Assembly (NCBI GenBank): GCA_041309605.1
Contig: JBFYZH010000150.1
Location: 1 to 12,203 of the forward strand
DNA: 12,203 nt
Reading direction: 5' to 3'
Origin: JALOPX01 sp041309605
Lineage (GTDB): Bacteria > Krumholzibacteriota > Krumholzibacteriia > Krumholzibacteriales > Krumholzibacteriaceae
Every line of letters begins with the position of its first letter. Position 1 is the first letter of the stretch. The notes beneath the pieces are model-generated. The model made no database searches, had not been told where the DNA came from, and worked only from the letters and a program-made list of their open reading frames with translations. Shown here one piece after another: positions 7,561 to 12,203 of the stretch. The translations under genes were made by a program, and so were the position numbers.

Positions 7561-7576
7561 TTGTGAAAGAACGGTG

Positions 7577-7783
7577 ATGGACGAAAAGGTAGCGAACCGG
7601 ATAAGGGAATTCAGGAAGAAATCCGGGATGACCCAGGAGGATCTTGCGAGGGAGTTGAATGTCTCCCGGCAGACGATCATCTCGATTGAAAAAGGGAAGT
7701 ACATTCCAAGCCTGCCGCTCGCCTTGAGGATGTCACGTTATTTCGGATGCCCCGCCGACGAGATGTTCATGATGGAGGAGTAA
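7577..7783 (+). CDS. Small Xre-family HTH transcriptional regulator
   Basis: This is a 68-residue DNA-binding protein consisting almost entirely of an HTH_3/Xre domain: RIREFRKKSGMTQEDLAREL, then NVSRQTIISIEKGKYIPSLP. Helices 2 and 3 of the HTH span about residues 19-38, with SRQTI as the recognition helix. The tail DEMFMMEE matches the end of the short YgzD-like repressors, which lack a sensor domain. The frame opens at a TTG (7523), but that lies in the promoter/operator region. ATG 7577, or the adjacent GTG 7574, gives the usual family length. The ribosome binding site is weak (GAAAG at 7566-7570). Its last codons contain the ribosome binding site of the next gene. It probably represses its own promoter through the palindrome at 7545-7560, and possibly the hydrolase promoter too. 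Confidence 0.92.
   Translation: MDEKVANRIREFRKKSGMTQEDLARELNVSRQTIISIEKGKYIPSLPLALRMSRYFGCPADEMFMMEE
7774..7780 (+). promoter_or_regulatory. Ribosome binding site inside the end of the Xre gene
   Basis: GGAGGAG encodes the last residues of the Xre protein and sits 8 bases before ATG 7789. It selects that start for the small membrane protein and indicates translational coupling. Confidence 0.75.
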
Positions 7784-7788
7784 AGATC

Positions 7789-7986
7789 ATGCCGGATGAA
7801 AGATTTCTCGTGCACCAGATGAAATCGATGAAGATAGCGACCAGGATAGGGGCCGTCCTGATGGGCGCCTCCCTTCTGGATAAATATATCAGACAGGGTT
7901 GGGTCGACTGGCAGCTATTTGCGATAATGGCGATCATGGGAGTAATAAAGATCGTGGCCCTGGTTTATTTTCGAAAAACGAATTGA
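7789..7986 (+). CDS. Small two-helix membrane protein coupled to the Xre regulator
   Basis: This is a 65-residue protein with two hydrophobic helices, about 15-31 (MKIATRIGAVLMGASLL) and about 43-60 (LFAIMAIMGVIKIVALVYF). They are separated by a short polar loop (DKYIRQGWVDW), and the tail FRKTN is basic. I do not recognise the family. It starts 5 bases after the Xre stop, and its strong ribosome binding site is inside the Xre gene, so the two are co-transcribed and translationally coupled. Small Xre regulators often sit next to small membrane proteins of unknown role. A function as membrane partner or signal input for the regulator is possible but unproven. The frame also opens at 7747, but that would overlap the Xre gene and lacks a comparable ribosome binding site. 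Confidence 0.75.
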   Translation: MPDERFLVHQMKSMKIATRIGAVLMGASLLDKYIRQGWVDWQLFAIMAIMGVIKIVALVYFRKTN

Positions 7987-8013
7987 TTACTCCCGCCGGG
8001 GTTGCTTCTTTCT

Positions 8014-8035
8014 TGATTCTTCGCCTTCGGAATCA
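8014..8035 (+). terminator. Weak hairpin after the Xre/membrane protein pair
   Basis: TGATTC (8014-8019) and GAATCA (8030-8035) form a 6-bp stem around a 10-base loop, with a possible extra CG/CG pairing inside. The following bases, TAAATTT, give only a poor T-tract. It could end the short Xre operon before the protease gene, but the stem is AT-rich and the call is weak. Confidence 0.25.
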
Positions 8036-8077
8036 TAAATTTAACCGGAGAGGCAGGACCCCCCAAAAGGAGAGAAT

Positions 8078-10606
8078 ATGAATCGGACCATTCTGCTCGC
8101 CCTTGCGTTATGCGCATTCGCGACGCCCATTTATTCGACTTCGGTTCCATCACCGGTCTCTGAAGAGGAAAGAATCTCGATCGATGCGGTAAGGCGATCG
8201 ATCGAGATGAAAGGGTACGACTGGATGGCGGGAAAAACATCGCTTTCCGGTCTTTCGGACGAGGAATTCCTTGCCCTGTGCGGAACAAGATTGCCAGCGG
8301 AGGTGGAGAAAAGGTTCATGGGGCTGGATTCTAAACGGTTATCGGTGAAGGCGCCCGGAATGGCTCCCTCAAGCTGGGACTGGCGCGATTACGGTATGGT
8401 TTCGGCGGTAAAGGACCAGGACGGATGCGGAAGCTGCTGGGATTTTGCGGCACACGGGGCACTCGAGGCGGTCCTGCTGCAGAACGAGGGGATCGAATAC
8501 GACCTGTCCGAACAGCAGATACTCTCCTGCAGGACCGGGGGATTCGGATGCGATGGCGGATGGTATTCCTGGGCCTGGAAGTATATCGGGGAAAACGGGT
8601 CGGTGACGGAGGCCTGCATGCCCTACCAGGCAGACGATGCCGTGCCGTGTACCGACCATCTTTGCAACGCGGTGGCCTCGAACGGAGGGTGGGTCGATAT
8701 CGCCAACGACGTCGACGCGATCAAGCAGGAAGTGTTGATATCCCCCGTCGCAACCACATTTACCGTATACGCTGATTTCAGGTATTACACGGGGGGATGC
8801 TACGAGCACGCCGATGAGGAACCCATAAACCACGCGGTGGTTATAGTGGGTTGGGACGATGCGATGTGCGATGGCGAGGGCGCCTGGCTCATAAAGAACA
8901 GCTGGGGGGAGGACTGGGGACTCGACGGTTACTTCTGGATAAAATACGGCTCTTGCAGGGTGGGAAACGCCACGCAGAGGGTTCTCTACGACCCCGGCGA
9001 CAAGATAGTCTTCAGGAATTACGATATTGATGATGCGTCGGGGGATGACGACGGAAGGCTCGATCCCGGCGAAACGGTCAGCATGGCGGTCACTCTTTTG
9101 TGTGACGTGGTTTCCCCCGTCAGAACCGGCGTTTCGGCAATACTTTCGGTGTCCGGCGACATTGTCGATCTGATCCAGGATTCGGCGGTTTATCCCGATA
9201 TGACGCGCGGCGATGAATATACCGGCTCGCCGTCGTTCGAGTTCACCCTCAGCGAATTCACCGCTCCGGGTACTGTCCTGGATTTCGTGATCCATATCTC
9301 CGCCGACGCAGGGAGCTATGCGTCATCTGATACGTTTTCAGTGGTGGTGGGCGACTGCCCCGTGTTGCTCGTCGACGATGATACCGGCGCGGCTTACGAC
9401 GTATTTTTCAGGAATGCCATGTCGAACAACGGATATTTCTACGATGTGTGGGACGAGGCCGTTGACGGATATCCATCCTTGTCGACGCTGAACGATTACG
9501 AGGTTGTCGTCTGGATGACGGGAATCTCCGGGGATATCGAATATGAAAATCGCCTGGCGATCGGCAATTTTCTCGATATGGGCGGAAGGATGCTGATCTC
9601 AGGTCAGGATATCGGTTGGCAGTTGAACAACGAATCCCTCGTGAGCAAGATAAATTTCTACAACGGATTCCTGCACGCAAATTATATCCTGGACGATTCC
9701 GGTTTCCGGTCGCTCACGGGAATACCCGGGGATCCGGTCTCGGACGGGCTGTCTTTCGATATAGGAGGCGGAGACGGCAGTTTCAGCCAGGACTGGCCTA
9801 GCGAGATAGAGCCTCGCGCCGGCGCAGCAGCCATATTCGAATACTCTCCGGGAATCGAAGCCGGACTGAGATATGACGGTTCCCACAGGCTGGTCTATCT
9901 GGCGTTCGGCCTCGAGGCCGTCAACACCAGCGCGATGCGCGACTCGCTGATGCACCGCAGTCTCGAATGGCTGGTGACTTCCTGGCCGGATCTCGAACAA
10001 CCGGCGGTAACGCTTACTTCGCCGATCGGGGGGGAAAGCCTGCCGATCGGGGAAACACATGAGATAACCTGGACCGCTTCCGACAATGTGGGCGTCACTT
10101 CCATCGATATCCTCAGGTCCTACGATGGAGGATTCACATGGGGTGAGACGATCGCCACGGGCGAGGGTAACGACGGATCCTGTATCTGGACTCTTCCTGA
10201 CAGCGCGTCGTCGACTTCAAGGATACGCGTGATAGCGCGCGATGCGGCGGGGTTCGCGATGTATGACGATTCCGACGCCGATTTTTCCACGACGTCCACG
10301 ACCGGCGGCGATGATCTCCCCGGTGTAATGGATTTTGCACTGGCTGCGAACTTCCCGAATCCGTTCAATCCCAACACGGTGATAAGATTCGACGTGCCGG
10401 TAAGGGCGAGGGTGAAAATCGCCGTTTACGACGTCAACGGACGGTTAGTGAATACACTGATCGACAAAATATTCGATCGGGGCGGCAGTGAGACCGCTTG
10501 GGACGGCAGGGATGAGTCGGGGAAAGCGGTCGCATCGGGGGTCTATTTCTGCCGTATGGAGGCGGAAGGATTTGCCACTACACGGAAGATAGTCCTTCTA
10601 AGGTGA
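8078..10606 (+). CDS. Secreted papain-family (C1A) cysteine protease with C-terminal sorting domain
   Basis: This is an 842-residue multidomain secreted enzyme. The signal peptide is about 1-20, and a short propeptide follows (about 25-90). The propeptide contains YDWMAGKTSLSGLSDEEF, which resembles the I29 inhibitor region. The catalytic domain (about 98-305) has the complete papain set: oxyanion Gln114, nucleophile Cys120 in GCGSCWDF, His252 in NHAVVIVGW, and Asn274 in KNSWGEDWG. LSEQQILSC and the GCDGG-type motif are also present. After it come a beta-domain opening DDASGDDDGRLDPGE (about 310-425), a Rossmann-like segment VLLVDDDTGAAYD (about 428-630), an Ig-like domain beginning around LTSPIGGESLPIGE (about 640-740), and a FlgD-Ig/type IX-like sorting domain (about 750-842) with NFPNPFNPNT and GVYFCRM. 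AAGGAGAG at 8067-8074 supports the start. It is probably secreted, surface-attached, and activated by propeptide removal. Target proteins are unknown. Confidence 0.92.
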   Translation: MNRTILLALALCAFATPIYSTSVPSPVSEEERISIDAVRRSIEMKGYDWMAGKTSLSGLSDEEFLALCGTRLPAEVEKRFMGLDSKRLSVKAPGMAPSSWDWRDYGMVSAVKDQDGCGSCWDFAAHGALEAVLLQNEGIEYDLSEQQILSCRTGGFGCDGGWYSWAWKYIGENGSVTEACMPYQADDAVPCTDHLCNAVASNGGWVDIANDVDAIKQEVLISPVATTFTVYADFRYYTGGCYEHADEEPINHAVVIVGWDDAMCDGEGAWLIKNSWGEDWGLDGYFWIKYGSCRVGNATQRVLYDPGDKIVFRNYDIDDASGDDDGRLDPGETVSMAVTLLCDVVSPVRTGVSAILSVSGDIVDLIQDSAVYPDMTRGDEYTGSPSFEFTLSEFTAPGTVLDFVIHISADAGSYASSDTFSVVVGDCPVLLVDDDTGAAYDVFFRNAMSNNGYFYDVWDEAVDGYPSLSTLNDYEVVVWMTGISGDIEYENRLAIGNFLDMGGRMLISGQDIGWQLNNESLVSKINFYNGFLHANYILDDSGFRSLTGIPGDPVSDGLSFDIGGGDGSFSQDWPSEIEPRAGAAAIFEYSPGIEAGLRYDGSHRLVYLAFGLEAVNTSAMRDSLMHRSLEWLVTSWPDLEQPAVTLTSPIGGESLPIGETHEITWTASDNVGVTSIDILRSYDGGFTWGETIATGEGNDGSCIWTLPDSASSTSRIRVIARDAAGFAMYDDSDADFSTTSTTGGDDLPGVMDFALAANFPNPFNPNTVIRFDVPVRARVKIAVYDVNGRLVNTLIDKIFDRGGSETAWDGRDESGKAVASGVYFCRMEAEGFATTRKIVLLR

Positions 10607-10796
10607 TATGGATCCGGCCGGTCCCGGAATTAAAGAGACCGGATAGGAGCATTCGCTGAAACCGGGTACGCCACCGGTCAACGGGATGCGCGCGCTTTCA
10701 GCGAACGCATCCAAATCAGTTGCAGGATTCCCGGACATAAAATACAATGAACGGGCGGGCGTGAAACAAAAGGCCCGCCTGTCCGTATGTGCTGTT

Positions 10797-10810
10797 GTAC
10801 ATTCATGTAC
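10797..10810 (+). promoter_or_regulatory. Palindrome GTACAT-tc-ATGTAC upstream of the NTF2-like gene
   Basis: This is a perfect 6-bp inverted repeat with a 2-base spacer, 35 bases before the GTG start at 10846. It has the same GTA...TAC outer bases as the elements at 5960 and 7545 but a different core and spacing. It could be an operator. Membership in the same regulon is uncertain. Confidence 0.3.
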
Positions 10811-10832
10811 GACGCAGGGTCGGATTGAACTT

Positions 10833-10840
10833 GGAAGGAG
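10833..10840 (+). promoter_or_regulatory. Ribosome binding site that selects the GTG start
   Basis: GGAAGGAG lies 5 bases before GTG 10846. It identifies that codon as the start even though the frame is open further upstream, to at least GTG 10789. Confidence 0.75.
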
Positions 10841-10845
10841 CCGTT

Positions 10846-11301
10846 GTGGGAAAGATATCGGCCGCTGTGCTGATCACCATCGTCATTTCCTGTCTTTATT
10901 CCTATTCAGCCGCGGCGCAGGAGGATCCGGCCGAGGCGGTAAAAAAGGTCATCGAAGAGTCCTATATCAGGGGGATACACATCGACCGGGACATACCCGC
11001 GATAAGGAAGGGATTTCATTCCGATTTCGTCATGTTCATCCTCAAGGACGGCGGAGTGGAAAAACTCACCATAGGGGAATGGATCGAGTCAATCGAAAAG
11101 AGCATAGTGAAATATCCCAACCCTCCGAAGCGGGAGGTGACGTGGAATTTCCCCACAGTGGAAGTGTCGGGGGATGCGGCCGTCGCCCGGATCGAGATGT
11201 TCATCGACGGGAAACATGTTTTTACGGATTTCATGTCGCTGTACAGGTTCAGCGAGGGCTGGAAGATAGTGGGTAAGATTTATTTTCGTCACGAAGGATA
11301 G
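10846..11301 (+). CDS. Secreted NTF2-like / lumazine-binding-like small protein
   Basis: This is a 151-residue protein starting at GTG. The signal peptide has core SAAVLITIVISCLYSYSAAA, with a likely cut before QEDP. The mature part (about 26-151) looks like an NTF2-like cone. A first helix AVKKVIEESYIRGIHIDRD is followed by IRKGFHSDFVMFIL, a 'FH.df' motif seen in putative lumazine-binding (Lumazine_bd_2-type) proteins. Beta strands follow (KREVTWNFPTVEVSGDAAVARIEMFI, read in two parts), and the end FSEGWKIVGKIYFRHEG is typical of SnoaL/NTF2 folds. No catalytic residues can be assigned. It acts outside the cytoplasm and may bind a small ligand. The start is chosen by GGAAGGAG 5 bases upstream. 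The longer frame from 10789 would put basic residues and a palindrome in the coding region and is less likely. It is followed by a probable terminator, so it may be a single-gene unit. Confidence 0.8.
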   Translation: MGKISAAVLITIVISCLYSYSAAAQEDPAEAVKKVIEESYIRGIHIDRDIPAIRKGFHSDFVMFILKDGGVEKLTIGEWIESIEKSIVKYPNPPKREVTWNFPTVEVSGDAAVARIEMFIDGKHVFTDFMSLYRFSEGWKIVGKIYFRHEG

Positions 11302-11304
11302 ATG

Positions 11305-11343
11305 CCGGCGGGAACGGGGTTTTTCCCGGGCGTCCGGATTTTT
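11305..11343 (+). terminator. Probable Rho-independent terminator after the NTF2-like gene
   Basis: CGGG/CCCG and outer CCGG/CCGG pairings (11305-11312 with 11325-11328 and 11334-11337) form a GC-rich hairpin. The 3' side carries a small bulge. The stem is followed at once by A and TTTTT at 11339-11343. It sits four bases after the stop of the NTF2-like gene and before a new exported gene. The imperfect stem keeps confidence moderate. Confidence 0.5.
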
Positions 11344-11390
11344 GCCCCACAATCCGTCCGAACAGCGGTTGTGCCGGAATTGTCGACCTC

Positions 11391-11394
11391 GGAG
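11391..11394 (+). promoter_or_regulatory. Ribosome binding site before a TTG start
   Basis: GGAG lies 9 bases before TTG 11404. Alternative in-frame starts (GTG 11371, TTG 11380, ATG 11419) lack a comparable signal. Confidence 0.5.
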
Positions 11395-11403
11395 TGGAAC
11401 ATT

Positions 11404-12203
11404 TTGAAAACGATATTCATGTTTTGTGCCCTCGTTTTTGTCGCCGCATTTCCCGTTCGGGCGATCGCGCCGGAGGGGAAATCCGGGGAAATCGCCAGGA
11501 TATCCCACGATGACCTGACGCGGCTTCTCGATTTTACTCCAAAGATCGTCTACTACGGCGGATGCATGGTTCCCGAGGGTGAGACGCTCGAAGGCCCGGT
11601 TGTGGTGATAGCCGGATCGCTCGACATCCAGAACGGGGCCACGCTTCGGGGAAACGCCTGGGTCATAGAAGGTGACCTCGTTATGACCGGAAGCGCTGTT
11701 CTGGATGGAGATTTGAGACTGGTCAACGGCAGGGATTTCCTGTCCCGCGAAGCGACCGTGACGGGGAGCATCTCGTATTTCACGTGCGAGTGCAGGCTCG
11801 ATCACGAGCTGTTCGAAAAGGAGGGCGTTGTCGAGTTTGAAAAATTCGAGGACCCGAAAGCGGTCAAGACGCGCCTGGCCCTGGGCGGGGACAAGGCGGG
11901 CAGGGTCGATTATTCGATCATCGGAATAGGTCTGAAGCGGGAGAACGAGCTTCATAAAGAACCCTATGTGAGATGGCATGCATGGATCAGTCCCTCCCTG
12001 GTCAAGAAAAATACCGGACGCATCGGTTTCGATTTCGAGATGTGGATCCCCCTCGCCGGAAAAGAGCTGGAACTGCTCGTACACGGTTTCAAGAGAACTT
12101 TCAACAACGACAACTGGATGATGTCCGATATCGAAAACGGAGGCATAGTCCTCATGACAGGGGACGATTTCTTCGATTACTGGGAAAAGCGGGGCGGAGA
12201 ACT
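11404..12203 (+). CDS. Exported protein with bactofilin-like beta-solenoid segment (3'-truncated by window)
   Basis: At least 266 residues are encoded, open to the window end. It begins MKTIFMFCALVFVAAFPVRA, a clear signal peptide ending near residue 20. Residues about 61-125 show a repeating pattern of short strands and turns (EGPVVVIAGSLDIQNGATLR, then GNAWVIEGDLVMTGSAVLDG), as in bactofilin/polymer-forming beta-solenoids, but in an exported protein. After a charged linker, residues about 165-266 contain alternating hydrophobic/polar strands (RIGFDFEMWIPLAGKELELL) and NNDNWMMSDIENGG...DDFFDYWEKRGG. These suggest the start of an outer-membrane or periplasmic beta-domain, though I cannot name the family. 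The start is TTG 11404, supported by GGAG at 11391-11394 and by the signal peptide beginning there. The long minus-strand frame over this region is a shadow. Confidence 0.7.
   Translation, partial: MKTIFMFCALVFVAAFPVRAIAPEGKSGEIARISHDDLTRLLDFTPKIVYYGGCMVPEGETLEGPVVVIAGSLDIQNGATLRGNAWVIEGDLVMTGSAVLDGDLRLVNGRDFLSREATVTGSISYFTCECRLDHELFEKEGVVEFEKFEDPKAVKTRLALGGDKAGRVDYSIIGIGLKRENELHKEPYVRWHAWISPSLVKKNTGRIGFDFEMWIPLAGKELELLVHGFKRTFNNDNWMMSDIENGGIVLMTGDDFFDYWEKRGGE

Larger units (their letters stand above)
10607..10845 (+). other. Structured intergenic region with three strong inverted repeats
   Basis: No convincing gene lies here. Three stems stand out. CCGGTC/GACCGG (10618-10623 with 10637-10642) lies just after the protease stop. 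A perfect 10-bp pair, TTCGCTGAAA/TTTCAGCGAA (10652-10661 with 10696-10705), encloses 34 bases with a further ACCGG/CCGGT pair inside. A 10-bp pair with one G-U, ACGGGCGGGC/GCCCGCCTGT (10751-10760 with 10773-10782), has a 12-base A-rich loop. None is followed by a clear T-tract. Possible roles are Rho-dependent or atypical termination, mRNA 3'-end protection, or a small RNA. Confidence 0.5.

Noticed and set aside
8369..9295. 308-codon minus-strand open frame
   Set aside because: It is a shadow of the papain-like protease; no motif and no ribosome binding site.
10618..10642. CCGGTC/GACCGG stem just after the protease as an intrinsic terminator
   Set aside because: The stem is only 6 bp with a 13-base loop and no T-tract, so it was kept only as part of the structured region.
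10686..11276. 196-codon plus-strand frame across the intergenic region and NTF2-like gene
   Set aside because: Basic, His/Gly/Arg-rich shadow translation; the alternative frame has a signal peptide, an NTF2-like pattern and a good ribosome binding site.
11089..12084. 331-codon minus-strand open frame
   Set aside because: It lies opposite the NTF2-like gene end, the terminator and the TTG-started exported gene. Its translation is rich in His/Arg/Pro with no domain, and the plus strand has signal peptides and ribosome binding sites.
1..12203. CRISPR array, tRNA, rRNA, transposase or integrase, restriction or toxin-antitoxin genes
   Set aside because: I looked for regular repeats, mobile-element genes and defence genes on both strands and found nothing supportable. 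The Xre plus small membrane protein pair lacks toxin features.

Overview
The window is a plus-strand gene block with bacterial signals: strong AAGGAGG-type ribosome binding sites, a sigma70-like promoter, and several Sec signal peptides. The best lineage clue is the end of the large protease at 8078-10606. It carries an NFPNPFNPNT motif and a FlgD-Ig/type IX-like C-terminal sorting domain, which is typical of the FCB superphylum and neighbouring candidate phyla (Krumholzibacteriota, Eisenbacteria, Zixibacteria, Latescibacteria). That placement is an inference from protein style; no rRNA or marker gene is present.

Region 1 (1-5902) is a tight five-gene cluster: a secreted PDZ-like protein (124-570), an overlapping membrane-anchored NEW3-domain protein with an adaptor-like coiled coil (557-2143), an ABC ATPase (2193-2951), and two tandem paralogous ABC-2-type permeases (2995-4407, 4433-5902). 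It reads as one transport or envelope-export system whose two permeases probably form a heterodimer driven by the single ATPase, with the first two proteins as extracytoplasmic partners. The substrate is unknown. The leader (1-123) is AT-rich and holds two sets of phased direct repeats.

Region 2 (5903-7986) holds an exported alpha/beta hydrolase (6004-7491), then a small Xre-type repressor (7577-7783) translationally coupled to a 65-residue two-helix membrane protein (7789-7986). The repressor promoter carries the inverted repeat GTAAAG-tcgg-CTTTAC at its predicted start site. A closely similar element lies at the matching position ahead of the hydrolase, suggesting a small local regulon.

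Region 3 (8078-12203) holds secreted proteins: a papain-family (C1A) protease with C-terminal Ig-like and sorting domains, a structured 239-bp intergenic region with strong hairpins, a small NTF2/lumazine-binding-like secreted protein starting at GTG, a probable terminator, and the 5' part of an exported protein with a bactofilin-like beta-solenoid segment starting at TTG and running off the window end. No tRNA, rRNA, insertion sequence, CRISPR array or integration site was seen. All convincing genes are on the plus strand.
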